Positions 8,312 to 16,999 of a stretch of DNA of 64,000 bases are shown one piece after another. Numbering within the stretch: position 1 is the first letter of the stretch; every line of letters starts with the position of its first letter. The DNA lies in assembly GCA_019636055.1 (NCBI GenBank), contig JAHBYH010000003.1, positions 263,501 through 327,500 on the forward strand. The letters run 5' to 3'. Both the position numbers and the translations under genes were made by a program. The notes beneath the pieces are model-generated. The model had not been told where the DNA came from. It did no database searches and saw only the letters and a program-made list of their open reading frames with translations. This stretch comes from Candidatus Paracaedibacteraceae bacterium (lineage in GTDB: Bacteria > Pseudomonadota > Alphaproteobacteria > Paracaedibacterales > Paracaedibacteraceae).

Positions 8312-9634
8312 AGAACGACCTCAAGATGATGGTAGCCTTTCTCAGCCCGTACGTGCTGGATTTCTTGGGCGATTTCTTTGCCAGCATCTCCTAAATTGTT
8401 CTCGGAAAAATCTATATATTTGAGGGTGTTATTGACTTTTAATGCCTCAGAAAAGTTATTGAATGTTTGAATATCGATCGAACAATTTTTAAGTTTTAGA
8501 CTTAAGAGGGTTTTATTTTGCTTTAAAGCATTAGGCATTTTTTTCATTTCGTAGAAATTGAATTTATTTCCGGAAATATCTAGATCTGTAAGGGTAGAAT
8601 TTTCTTTTATTACGTACGTAATTAGTTCCCAGTCCCTACCCTTAGAAATCTTATTATTAGAAATATTCAGATATGTAATGGACTTATTGCCCCTCATCAC
8701 GGTAAAAATAAGATAGATTATCCCCCTAGGATCATGGATAGTTGCATTTGAAATAGTTAAATGCGTCAATGTTTCCCTGCTCATTAGCACCTCTGAAAAA
8801 AAACATTAAATCACTTAAATTGAATGTACTCCCTTCAAAACTCAGATTTGTAATAGCGTTTCGTTTCAGGATATTGATAATATCCGGCCCATAAATATTC
8901 CCTTTGACAAACCTGAGTGAAGTGATGTTTGGGTGCTGCTGTAGAATATCCCCTAATTCAGGCATATACGCATCATACTGATTATACGTCATCAGTTCCT
9001 TAATCCAAGGACGATCTTGTATGGCTTTTTTAATCATATCACTTAGCTCTATTGGCTCTATTCTTGTCATAGAGATCGTGATCTCAAGAGAACCGTTCTT
9101 CCCCTCTTGAATCACTTTACGCAGACTATCCCTCCTCGATTCATTATCATCAAAGGAATTCCAGAGTTTAGCTAACACCTTATCATCAGTGTTTTGCAGT
9201 AAATCCTGCATCAGAGATTTATCCATAGAGGGAATGTTAGATGCCAGACTCAATAATATTCCAATAAAGGTTATGCAAACCTTCTGATTGTTTTGAGCCG
9301 ACTCATCATCCGAATCGACGAGGGTTTTAGAAAGCCAATTAAACAAATAGGTCAGATCATTAAAAAATTGGTGATGATCACCTTCATAAGCTTGCTTTAG
9401 ATTAGCCTTGGCTTAATTTTCTTGATCAGAATCACCCGAAGTTAAGTCTTTGTATAAACGTCTTTTCTCTGCGAGTCTGCTGAACCATGGTGAGATATGC
9501 GAAGCATCAACCGTAAAGAGTTTTTTTGGTTGAAAATGCCTCTCTTGATTATTCGCATTACTTCCATCCCCCTGTTGAGATTGAGATGTTGTAGACAGAA
9601 ATGTCAATACTGCAAGGAAAGCAGTTTTTGTCAT
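8308..9634 (-). pseudogene. broken secreted leucine-rich-repeat protein
   Basis: Three open pieces on the minus strand fit one gene. The first starts at 9634 (AAGGA about 9 nt upstream), encodes a Sec signal peptide (MTKTAFLAVLTFLSTTSQS) and ends at TAA 9413-9415. The same frame then continues open from 9412 to about 8800 with no good start of its own (only a TTG at 9346). The third piece (to 8308) is in another frame. Removing one T from the run of eight T at 8796-8803 joins pieces two and three so that MFFSEVLMSRETLTHLTIS lines up with the next repeat NNFSEALKVNNTLKYIDFS. The repeats follow the LxxLxIsxN pattern of leucine-rich repeats. Such secreted LRR proteins are often host-interaction factors. 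A sequencing error at the T run, phase variation or true decay are all possible; the in-frame TAA is independent of the T run. Confidence 0.75.
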
Positions 9635-9667
9635 AATATGTTGATCCTTGCATAATTTAATCATTAC

Positions 9668-10693
9668 TTATGATTCCCAATACTTATTCGCAGCTCGCGC
9701 AAAGGCTTCGTAGATAGCCGGAAGAACCCACTCAAACTTGCCACGCATATAGATAATAAATTGTTTAGTTTGGGTCACGGGAATTTCTGATGTTTTTTTT
9801 CCCTTTAGAATTTCCATGGCCATTTTTGCGGCAACTTCTCCCTGTTCGAACGGAGAAGTTGCAACCGCAAATTTAGCCCCATCTTCAACAGTAAACCCAT
9901 TAACACCAACAATCGGTACTTTTGCGTTTTCAATTGTCCACTTCATAACATTAGCAGCGGGGACTAACTTATCATTATCGTCGTAAATCTTCCTATAGTT
10001 TGAAATTAGTAAACAATTGGCTTCTTGCTCTGCATTCAAAACCGCTTTTTTCCATTCAGAATACTTATGGACCAACACGGATGGTTGCAATTTTATCGGT
10101 TCCCAATTTTTTCCATAATTATGAATAAACTCATCATCAGCTTGGACGGTCCCAGAGTCATCAGATAAGTGCATTAGCTTTATTTCCGACACGCCGGGAT
10201 TGCTTTTCAAAATTTCTAGAAGTGTATCTCGAACACCAACGAGAGGTAGTCGTTCCAAGATACCTGTTACATTGGATGCTTTATCGTAACCATACGCCTC
10301 AGGCGTTCCATTAACACCAGAATAAACAATATCGATACCAGGTTGGTCGATGTAATATTTTGCAACATACTCTTGGGCGTCCTCGTCAACAGCGATAATT
10401 ATATTCGGCTTTATTTCATCAACAACACGTCTAGCTAATAATCCTGCACGTTGTCTATGGCTCTCTGATGGGTTATTCTTAGTGTCCATATAGTGCCAAC
10501 GGATATTGTATGCCCCTTTTGCAGTGAGTACTTTTTTTAGACCTTCATTAACATCACGCGTCCATGAGTAATCAACATTATAGCTATTGATGACAAGTAT
10601 AATTGGTTTATCTAAATTATAGATAACAGAAATCACTGAAAAAACAATGATGAATAGATAGAAGAGGAAATTTCTGATATATAGTTTGTACAT
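9668..10693 (-). CDS. ABC-type periplasmic binding protein (ABC_sub_bind-like)
   Basis: A 341-residue protein with a single N-terminal hydrophobic segment (about 8-26) that may be a signal anchor, followed by a two-lobed periplasmic binding fold. The segment ILVINSYNVDYSWTRDVNEG and later IIIAVDEDAQEYVAKYY and VPIVGVNGFTVEDGAKFAV match the ABC_sub_bind type found in tryptophan/tyrosine-type uptake systems and in sensor kinases. No ABC permease or ATPase is near. Instead it starts 12 nt after the cNMP-domain/SLC13 transporter gene, so it may deliver or sense a ligand for that protein. The LRR pseudogene follows 33 nt downstream. Ligand unknown. Confidence 0.75.
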   Translation of the reverse strand: MYKLYIRNFLFYLFIIVFSVISVIYNLDKPIILVINSYNVDYSWTRDVNEGLKKVLTAKGAYNIRWHYMDTKNNPSESHRQRAGLLARRVVDEIKPNIIIAVDEDAQEYVAKYYIDQPGIDIVYSGVNGTPEAYGYDKASNVTGILERLPLVGVRDTLLEILKSNPGVSEIKLMHLSDDSGTVQADDEFIHNYGKNWEPIKLQPSVLVHKYSEWKKAVLNAEQEANCLLISNYRKIYDDNDKLVPAANVMKWTIENAKVPIVGVNGFTVEDGAKFAVATSPFEQGEVAAKMAMEILKGKKTSEIPVTQTKQFIIYMRGKFEWVLPAIYEAFARAANKYWES

Positions 10694-10705
10694 GATTGTT
10701 TCCCC

Positions 10706-12544
10706 TTACATTAAGCCTAAACTTTTCCAATAAGGAATTGAGATATAAAAAGCCCCTAATTTTAGGATGCCTACAAAAAGATTAAATAGAATAAATTTCT
10801 TTCGATCATAGAATAACTGGTTGTTAATCAGGCCAGCCTCTTCGAATATGATATAAAATGAATTTTGATAGGGAACAAACCACATATCGGCAGCAACCAA
10901 TATAATAAAAGTCACGAGCCATGGGTTAACACCCTCATTCGATGCTAAAGGAATAAATATTGTGCTCAATAATACAATTGTTGGTGCAATTGGTACAAAT
11001 ATACGAGCGATAAGGGTTATCACGCAAATGTAACTTAAAAATACGGTAGCATTGCTGCTAGCTGAGGTTAATATCTTTAAATATTGAGATAACCATAAAT
11101 CTAGCCCAAGATACTTAATTGTTGCAGTTATACTGACTGCTGCCGCCATGAAAATTAAGAATGGCCAGTCAACGTCTCTTTGAAATTGGTTCTTTGAAAT
11201 AAACCCAAAACCAAAAATACAGAACATAACAAACAGACTTACGATAGACGGATGAATTTTATGGATGCTATTTGTCAACAGACCGATTGTTAAAATAATG
11301 ATACCGATTATACTCGTGATCTCTTCGCGTCGCAAACTACCTAATGCTTGTAATGGTTCGCTAAAAGCACTCTGTTTAATCTCTTGTTTCTTACTTAACA
11401 ACATAGTTGTGAGCATAAATGCAAAATACCCTATAGCAACTGCGATTCCATAAACACCTGCTGCTTTTAACCAACCAAACCACTGGAATTGATCTTGCTC
11501 CTGAACAGGGAGTAACCCTAGGATGACAAAATTCATTAATGAGCTTGAGAGAATAACGTTTGCAAAAATTGAGCACCCAAAAAAGGCCGAGGCTGCAAAC
11601 TGAACGCTTAAAAAGCTTTTATTACTAATACCTAGATTCTGAACCATCTTAGAAACAATGGGAGTCACAAGAACGGTACGGCTAACAATAGACGGCACCA
11701 TTGGGGTTAAAATTGTGCCAATAAAAAATATAACTACATTAAGCCCGAGTACAGAATTAGAGACCATATTCGTAAAGAAAAATGCAAAACGATGCGTTAA
11801 ACCAGAGTTTGTAATAAGCAAACTTATAACAAATACAGACATAATTAATAGAAATGTCTCAGATGAAAGTCCGCTTAAGACAACATTTGTTGGCGCAATC
11901 CCAAACATCAAAGTTGACATCAACAAAAAAACTCCCGGTACAAATTCTGGGAATAATCGAAACATCCACATAGACACAGAACATCCTAAAAAACTCAAGA
12001 AAATTCGGCTTTCAGATTCTATATCGGATGTTTTTAAGCCAAAGTAAATTGCCAGGGGTAAAATAAGTGTAACAATCCATCCCAACAGATTTCCCCAGCT
12101 TACGCTATTTATTGTATCTGTTGGTTTTTGAGGTTTGGTTGCAATTGGCATTTTTGTATATTGCTGCAAAAATGAAGAAAATAAACCGTCCGGAACCTTA
12201 TCTTTATGCGATTGTATTTCTAATTGTTTCAACGATACTGTGGGAACCATGTAAATAGTGGTATCGTTTAACGCTTTTGCTGTTGATATATAGTGATCAG
12301 CGCCAAGGTACACTTCCTCTCCAAAGCTATCACCGGCCTTTTTAATGGTCTGTCCCTTATCATTACTAAGAACAACCTCCCCTTTGGCAATAAAATATAC
12401 AAAATTACCAACAGCATCTTCTGTGTAAATTACTGTATCTTTGGCAATATGAATACGATCACTCCCACTGACAATTTCTGCTCTATGGGTTGGGTGAATT
12501 GTGTTTAAATAAGATGATTTATCTATAATCTGGGCTAAATTCAT
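10706..12544 (-). CDS. cyclic-nucleotide-domain / SLC13 (DASS) transporter fusion
   Basis: A 612-residue fusion. Residues about 1-130 form a cNMP-binding beta-roll (DTVIYTEDAVGNFVYFIAKG; GDSFGEEVYLGAD). Residues about 150-612 form a many-helix membrane protein of the divalent anion:sodium symporter type, with LSSETFLLIMSVFVISLLIT and the paired hairpin motifs near MVPSIVSRTVLVTPIVSKM and PIAPTIVLLSTIFIPLA. DASS proteins import dicarboxylates or sulfate. In the cNMP domain the arginine that grips the cyclic phosphate is not at the expected place (Ile at about 86 after GEE), so binding of cAMP or cGMP is doubtful. First gene of an operon with the binding protein and the LRR gene. The substrate is not predictable. 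Confidence 0.82.
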   Translation of the reverse strand: MNLAQIIDKSSYLNTIHPTHRAEIVSGSDRIHIAKDTVIYTEDAVGNFVYFIAKGEVVLSNDKGQTIKKAGDSFGEEVYLGADHYISTAKALNDTTIYMVPTVSLKQLEIQSHKDKVPDGLFSSFLQQYTKMPIATKPQKPTDTINSVSWGNLLGWIVTLILPLAIYFGLKTSDIESESRIFLSFLGCSVSMWMFRLFPEFVPGVFLLMSTLMFGIAPTNVVLSGLSSETFLLIMSVFVISLLITNSGLTHRFAFFFTNMVSNSVLGLNVVIFFIGTILTPMVPSIVSRTVLVTPIVSKMVQNLGISNKSFLSVQFAASAFFGCSIFANVILSSSLMNFVILGLLPVQEQDQFQWFGWLKAAGVYGIAVAIGYFAFMLTTMLLSKKQEIKQSAFSEPLQALGSLRREEITSIIGIIILTIGLLTNSIHKIHPSIVSLFVMFCIFGFGFISKNQFQRDVDWPFLIFMAAAVSITATIKYLGLDLWLSQYLKILTSASSNATVFLSYICVITLIARIFVPIAPTIVLLSTIFIPLASNEGVNPWLVTFIILVAADMWFVPYQNSFYIIFEEAGLINNQLFYDRKKFILFNLFVGILKLGAFYISIPYWKSLGLM

Positions 12545-12675
12545 TTTAATAACAAATTAGATTTACTTAATTTAGTATAGATCGATACTGTTTAAAAAAT
12601 ACTTAAGAAAGTTCATTTTTTGTTAACATGTGAGTCCTATGGTATTAGTATGACTAATTTTTTTAAATCAACCCT

Positions 12676-13533
12676 ATGAATACTTTTATTGGTTACGACG
12701 TTACTAATTTAGAAATGATAGCTGATCACTACGAAGCCTATATTATTGATTTGTGGGGTGTGATTTATAATGGTCATCAGGTTTATGATTCTGCAAAAGA
12801 TGTACTAAGGAATCTTGTATCACGCGGGAAGACAATTCATCTTATTACCAACAATCCAAGAACAAGTCGCGAAAATGCAAGGATACTTAGTGGCCTAGGT
12901 CTAACACCCGATTATTATAGCGATATTATCAGTGCGGGTCAGAAAACATTAGATTTATTGAGATCCGGCATATTAATGCCAGAAAGACAGCGTCCATTAA
13001 GTACATATCTTATCGATGATATCGGATTATGTGATTGGATTGATGATGCTAATTTAAAAATTGTACCGGATGTTCATACGGCCGAAATGATTTTGTCGAT
13101 TCATATGGATGAAACATTGTATACTCCTACCCCATTTATTCCCTTATTTGAAAGTGCAATTCAACTAGGAATCCCTCATATTTGTTGTAATCCGGATAAA
13201 TATGTCATGAAAAATAATGTAAAAATGGCCCGGGTTGGTGTTTTAGCTGATTTATATCGTGCTTTAGGGGGAACTGTTTTTGAGATTGGCAAACCTCATC
13301 CTGTTATGTTTGAGGATATTATGAATCTTCACAAGCAGGAATCAATATTATTAATTGGCGATTCGCTTGTCACTGATATAACAGCAGCCCATTATATTGG
13401 TGTTGATAGTTTGCTTGTTACATCAGGCTATCATCAAGAAGAGTTTCGTTCTGCCAGTCGCCTTAATAGTCAACGCTTGTTCAAAAATTATGGTGTATGT
13501 CCAACTTATGTTTGTGAGTATTTGTCATGGTGA
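12676..13533 (+). CDS. HAD-superfamily IIA sugar/nucleotide phosphatase (TIGR01459 type)
   Basis: A 285-residue HAD hydrolase of subclass IIA. Motif I is unusually written DLWGVIYNG (about 26-34, nucleophile Asp), motif II is LITNNPRTS, and the C-terminal motif III/IV is IGKPHPVMFEDI with LLIGDSLVTDI. This form with DxWG is typical of the alphaproteobacterial TIGR01459 group, whose substrate is unknown. It has no signal peptide. It stands alone, 65 nt before gmk on the same strand. Confidence 0.85.
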   Translation: MNTFIGYDVTNLEMIADHYEAYIIDLWGVIYNGHQVYDSAKDVLRNLVSRGKTIHLITNNPRTSRENARILSGLGLTPDYYSDIISAGQKTLDLLRSGILMPERQRPLSTYLIDDIGLCDWIDDANLKIVPDVHTAEMILSIHMDETLYTPTPFIPLFESAIQLGIPHICCNPDKYVMKNNVKMARVGVLADLYRALGGTVFEIGKPHPVMFEDIMNLHKQESILLIGDSLVTDITAAHYIGVDSLLVTSGYHQEEFRSASRLNSQRLFKNYGVCPTYVCEYLSW

Positions 13534-13598
13534 TAAAAAATGCTATAGTATATTCAATTAATGAGTATATTTAAAAATTCACCTAAGGTTCTAAACTA

Positions 13599-14228
13599 AT
13601 GAATATCCCCCGCCGTGGTTTTATGTTGTGTCTATCCTCACCTTCTGGGGCAGGAAAAACGTCTATTTGTAGCCGTTTGCTTGAAATTGATCCTCAGACT
13701 ACGCTCTCTGTTTCTGTTACGACACGCTCTAAACGCCCGGGTGAGATTGATGGAGAAGACTATTTCTTTATCACCCCGGAAAAATATAAGGGAATGGTTG
13801 AAGAGGCTGAGCTTTTGGAGCACGCAACGGTATTTGGACACGGGTACGGGACGCCAAAAGAGTTTGTCTTTAATTCGCTTGCAGACGGAAAAGATGTTTT
13901 GTTCGATATTGATTGGCAAGGAACTCAGCAATTGGCACAAATCGCACGGACTGACCTCGTTAGTATTTTCATCCTTCCACCGACAACACAGGCTCTTGAA
14001 GATCGACTTAGAAACAGGTCTCAGGACAGTGAAGAGGTTATTCTTCATCGTATGTCTGAGGCTGCTCAAGAAATGAGCCACTGGGCAGAGTATGATTATG
14101 TGATTGTCAACGAAACCCTTGATAAAAGCGTGCAACATGTTCAATCGATTATCACAGCCGAACGTCTGCGACGTACTCGTCAAATTGGTTTAACTCATTT
14201 TGTTAACGGATTACGGGGCGTTCAATGA
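13599..14228 (+). CDS. gmk: guanylate kinase
   Basis: A 209-residue guanylate kinase converting GMP and ATP to GDP and ADP in purine nucleotide synthesis. The P-loop is LSSPSGAGKTSI at about 12-23. The GMP-binding region has SVTTRSKRPGEIDGEDYFFI and GHGYGTP, and the lid carries RLRNRSQDSEEVILHRM. Length is normal. Its stop overlaps the convergent thioesterase gene by 7 nt. Confidence 0.96.
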   Translation: MNIPRRGFMLCLSSPSGAGKTSICSRLLEIDPQTTLSVSVTTRSKRPGEIDGEDYFFITPEKYKGMVEEAELLEHATVFGHGYGTPKEFVFNSLADGKDVLFDIDWQGTQQLAQIARTDLVSIFILPPTTQALEDRLRNRSQDSEEVILHRMSEAAQEMSHWAEYDYVIVNETLDKSVQHVQSIITAERLRRTRQIGLTHFVNGLRGVQ

Positions 14229-14665
14229 CAAACGGCAACGTATGTTGCTGTTGATTCAAAAGCTAAAATACCATTTTCATGAATTTCTGATTTAATTTTC
14301 AGATGTCCCCTACCTTTTTTATGAATCATTTCAAAGAAAAGATTGATCTCGTCATCAGCGGGGCGTGGGCATATAACGGTAAAATCTTGAGTAACAGGCG
14401 CGCAGAATTTAGAATCAGCCGTATGAACAAAAATCTTAGCATCCATGTTCCGTTGTTTTAAGAGAAAATCCACGACAGCCCAACTGGCAAGAGATGCAAC
14501 GCTGAATAAGCTTCCGCCAAAAGCTACACCCTTGTCATTAATATTGGCATCAATAGATGCTTTAAAGATAACACCGTCCCTATCAGACTGCACAACGGTA
14601 ATTCCCATGGCTTTGGTGACGGGAACTTTATCATTCATAAATGTCGTAAGATAATCGGGGTGCAT
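14222..14665 (-). CDS. YiiD C-terminal-type thioesterase (hotdog fold)
   Basis: A 147-residue single-domain protein of the hotdog superfamily resembling the C-terminal domain of YiiD. It has the central-helix pattern NDKGVAFGGSLFSVASLASW, where helix residues line a thioester-binding cleft, and a strand-rich C-terminus. The likely role is hydrolysis of an acyl-CoA or acyl-ACP thioester in the cytoplasm; the substrate is unknown. It lies upstream of nothing on its strand and is separated from sodB by a strong hairpin. Confidence 0.75.
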   Translation of the reverse strand: MHPDYLTTFMNDKVPVTKAMGITVVQSDRDGVIFKASIDANINDKGVAFGGSLFSVASLASWAVVDFLLKQRNMDAKIFVHTADSKFCAPVTQDFTVICPRPADDEINLFFEMIHKKGRGHLKIKSEIHENGILAFESTATYVAVCH

Positions 14666-14682
14666 TTAGTATTTTCCTTAAC

Positions 14683-14721
14683 TTTTCAGGGCTATTTCGT
14701 TTTCAAGAATAGCCCTGAAAA
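14683..14721. terminator. 14-bp inverted repeat between sodB and the thioesterase gene
   Basis: TTTTCAGGGCTATT at 14683-14696 and its exact complement at 14708-14721 form a 14-bp stem with an 11-nt loop. It lies just past the sodB stop on the minus strand and is likely the sodB terminator. The downstream run is A/T mixed and not a clean T tract, so factor-independent termination is probable but not certain. Confidence 0.65.
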
Positions 14722-14729
14722 CATTCTTT

Positions 14730-15326
14730 TTATTGAAGCTGGCTTTCAACAAAGTCCCAGTTGACGAGATGATTTAAAAACGTATCAACATAATCTGGTC
14801 GACGGTTTTGGAAATCAAGATAATAGGCGTGCTCCCAAACATCACACGTTAACAAGGCTGTCATGCCGTGCGCCATAGGCAAATCAGCATTACCTGTCTT
14901 AAGCAGTTTGAGGGATCCGTCTTTATCCTGAACCAACCAAGCCCAGCCACTACCAAATTGAGTGACGGCTGCCTGTTTGAATTCAGCTAGGAAGTTATCC
15001 CACGCACCAAAAGCAGCTTCAATTTTTGCTTTAAATGCTGCTGATGGTTCTCCGCCACCATTTGGCTTCATGCAGTTCCAGTAAAATGTGTGATTCCAAA
15101 CTTGAGCTGCATTGTTGAAAATGCCAACCATATCGGCTTTACCTGCAGAAGCCATGATAACGTCTTCCAAAGAGGATGTTTCTAACGCATGGCCAGCCAA
15201 TAAATTATTAAGGTTTGTCACATAAGCTTGGTGATGTTTTCCATAGTGGAATGAAAGCGTATTTGCTGAAATATGTGGTTCCAACGCATTCATTTCATAC
15301 GGTAATTGTGGTAGTGAATGAGACAT
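14730..15326 (-). CDS. sodB: iron superoxide dismutase
   Basis: A 198-residue Fe/Mn-superoxide dismutase that disproportionates superoxide in the cytoplasm. The metal ligands are present: His in LSFHYGKHHQAYV, His in WNHTFYW, and the DVWEHAYYLDFQNRRPDYV block carrying Asp and His. Residues in the GSGWAWLV and NADLPMAHG region resemble the iron-type rather than manganese-type enzymes. It has no leader. A GGAGG ribosome-binding site lies about 7 nt upstream of the ATG. Confidence 0.95.
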   Translation of the reverse strand: MSHSLPQLPYEMNALEPHISANTLSFHYGKHHQAYVTNLNNLLAGHALETSSLEDVIMASAGKADMVGIFNNAAQVWNHTFYWNCMKPNGGGEPSAAFKAKIEAAFGAWDNFLAEFKQAAVTQFGSGWAWLVQDKDGSLKLLKTGNADLPMAHGMTALLTCDVWEHAYYLDFQNRRPDYVDTFLNHLVNWDFVESQLQ

Positions 15327-15384
15327 TATAATTCCTCCTGTGTATTTTATAATAACTAATTCCTAGCAAATTAGTCAGATATTG

Positions 15385-15954
15385 TCACTCAAATTTTCCT
15401 GTACCCGGACAGTAAGAAAGTAATGACGTTACTGTTTTTAAAGAAGCATCTAAGCTTGCCATTGTTTTTGATAAGTCAAAAGTATCATCATCTAAAAATG
15501 TCCAAAAAGCAGCCCCAAATGCCGTATTAAAGGCCAAGGGAATAGCAAGTGCAAAAATCCCTTCATTATTATAATAGTGCTTGACAAGATCTGAACCAAA
15601 TCGGTTTAATCTTGGCGCAATTTCAAAGTATGTGGTTGGGGACAATAAAAGATTATGTGTCAGTTTCTTTAATCCCAGTCGATATGGCGTTATTAAATCA
15701 AAGACCATCATCACGGCGTCAAATATTTGATCACGTGGGGTGAGTTTATCGCTTTTAGGGGGTAAAGAAAGCTTTTGCCAGATATCCTCGATGAGAACGA
15801 GCACAATTTTTTCACTTGTCGGAAAAAGTTTTTGCAATATTGATTTATCAAGATTACACCTCTCGGCTAGATGGTCGATGTTATCAACGTCCCCACCTTC
15901 TTCAATAGTTTTCCACACACACGCGATAATACGGTCAAATAGTTCTTTGTTCAT
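15385..15954 (-). CDS. TetR-like regulator
   Basis: A 189-residue all-helical protein. The first 50 residues have the shape of a TetR DNA-binding domain: a helix, then NIDHLAERCNLDKSILQKLF as helix-turn-helix. The rest would be the ligand-binding and dimer domain. Its ATG overlaps the proC stop by 4 nt (ATGA), so the two are co-transcribed. Alphaproteobacterial COQ9 proteins share this fold and were considered, but their conserved C-terminal tryptophan-rich pattern is not seen. What it regulates is unknown. Confidence 0.6.
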   Translation of the reverse strand: MNKELFDRIIACVWKTIEEGGDVDNIDHLAERCNLDKSILQKLFPTSEKIVLVLIEDIWQKLSLPPKSDKLTPRDQIFDAVMMVFDLITPYRLGLKKLTHNLLLSPTTYFEIAPRLNRFGSDLVKHYYNNEGIFALAIPLAFNTAFGAAFWTFLDDDTFDLSKTMASLDASLKTVTSLLSYCPGTGKFE

Positions 15955-16721
15955 TGAGAGAGTTCCTTAGCACGATTATAGGCTGATTCTGCCGCATTTA
16001 AAACCAATTGGTCAATGTCGCCTGTTATGAGTGAATTTAAAGCAGCCGCGGTTGTTCCTCCCGGGCTGGTAACTTGTTTTCTCAATTTTTCAGCTGTTGT
16101 ATGGTTTTTCTTAAGGAGCTCAGCTGCACCAACAAAGGTTGCCTGAGCAAGCAGAAGAGATTGTTCAGCATCAAAACCTAATTTTTCTGCAGCTTGTTGC
16201 AGAGCTTCTGTAAAAAGATAGAAATAAGCAGGCCCACTCCCGCTAATAGCTGTTATTCTATCGATTTGATCTTCATCATTCAGCCATAAAATCGTTCCGC
16301 TTTTTGATAATATTTGCTCAATAAGGATTCGGTCTTGGTGGCTTTCATCATGAGAATAGATCCCATAAACACCTAATCCTGTTGTAATAGGAAGATTAGG
16401 CATAATGCGTACGACTCGACCGTTAAGAATATTCGAGATTTTTTCTATTTTGAACCCGGCAGCGATTGATATAATCAAAGTTTCTGACGTACACAGATGC
16501 TTATAAAGAGGCAGAATATCCAAGAGAATTTGAGGTTTTACCGCAAAAATAATAACATCTGGCAGATATGTTGATGAGAGTTGATCGACGGATGTATAAC
16601 ATAATCCAATGCGATCTAACTTAGGGGAAATAATCGAAACCTCAAGACCCGAATCGGTTATCCAATCCGCTGCAAGGGCTGTTCCCATATGACCATATCC
16701 GACAAGCAAAATCTTAACCAT
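15951..16721 (-). CDS. proC: pyrroline-5-carboxylate reductase
   Basis: A 256-residue enzyme for the last step of proline synthesis (pyrroline-5-carboxylate to proline with NAD(P)H). The start at 16721 is chosen over an in-frame one at 16820 because AAAGGAA lies 7 nt upstream and the conserved N-terminus MVKILLVGYGHMGTALAADW begins there, containing the Rossmann GxGxMG. The C-terminal family signature is present as SGSGPAYFYLFTEALQQAA and KQVTSPGGTTAAALN. Overlaps the downstream TetR-like gene by 4 nt. Confidence 0.95.
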   Translation of the reverse strand: MVKILLVGYGHMGTALAADWITDSGLEVSIISPKLDRIGLCYTSVDQLSSTYLPDVIIFAVKPQILLDILPLYKHLCTSETLIISIAAGFKIEKISNILNGRVVRIMPNLPITTGLGVYGIYSHDESHQDRILIEQILSKSGTILWLNDEDQIDRITAISGSGPAYFYLFTEALQQAAEKLGFDAEQSLLLAQATFVGAAELLKKNHTTAEKLRKQVTSPGGTTAAALNSLITGDIDQLVLNAAESAYNRAKELSQ

Positions 16722-16803
16722 TGTAATTTCCTTTAAATATTTAAGGATGAAAGTAAAATAAATGTTTACTTTATCTATAAAAATCAGTATATTAACAATA
16801 ATA

Positions 16804-16865
16804 TTTGAGTTAAGACTCAAAAAAAGTGAATAATAATATGTGAAAATTAGACTTGAAAAAGTCTA
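16804..16865. promoter_or_regulatory. two palindromes in the proC/ldtR divergent region
   Basis: TTTGAGT-TAAG-ACTCAAA at 16804-16821 and TAGACTT-GAAA-AAGTCTA at 16848-16865 are two perfect 7-bp inverted repeats, both with 4-nt loops, 26 nt apart. They lie between the divergent proC and ldtR genes. They may be regulator operators or hairpins in the transcripts. No T run follows either on the plus strand, so they do not look like plain terminators. Confidence 0.4.
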
Positions 16866-16935
16866 GCTGTTGAGACAACGATAGCGTTTTTTTTAATAAT
16901 TTAAAAACAAAAAAAACATATTTTTTCGCTTTTGA

Positions 16936-16951
16936 TTAAATTAATTTTAAC
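16936..16951 (+). promoter_or_regulatory. candidate CtrA site upstream of ldtR
   Basis: TTAA-ATTAATT-TTAAC matches the CtrA consensus TTAA-N7-TTAAC exactly and lies about 50 nt before the ldtR start. The surrounding DNA is very AT-rich, which raises the chance of a fortuitous match. Confidence 0.35.
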
Positions 16952-16999
16952 AAATTCCGCTTAATATGGAATTATAACGCAATAGGCAATAGGTGTACC

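Noticed and set aside
13638-14183. 181-codon frame antisense to gmk
   Set aside because: Lies wholly within a well-supported gene; shows no family pattern.
15385-15954. COQ9 identity for the regulator next to proC
   Set aside because: Shares the TetR-like fold, but the conserved C-terminal COQ9 pattern is missing.
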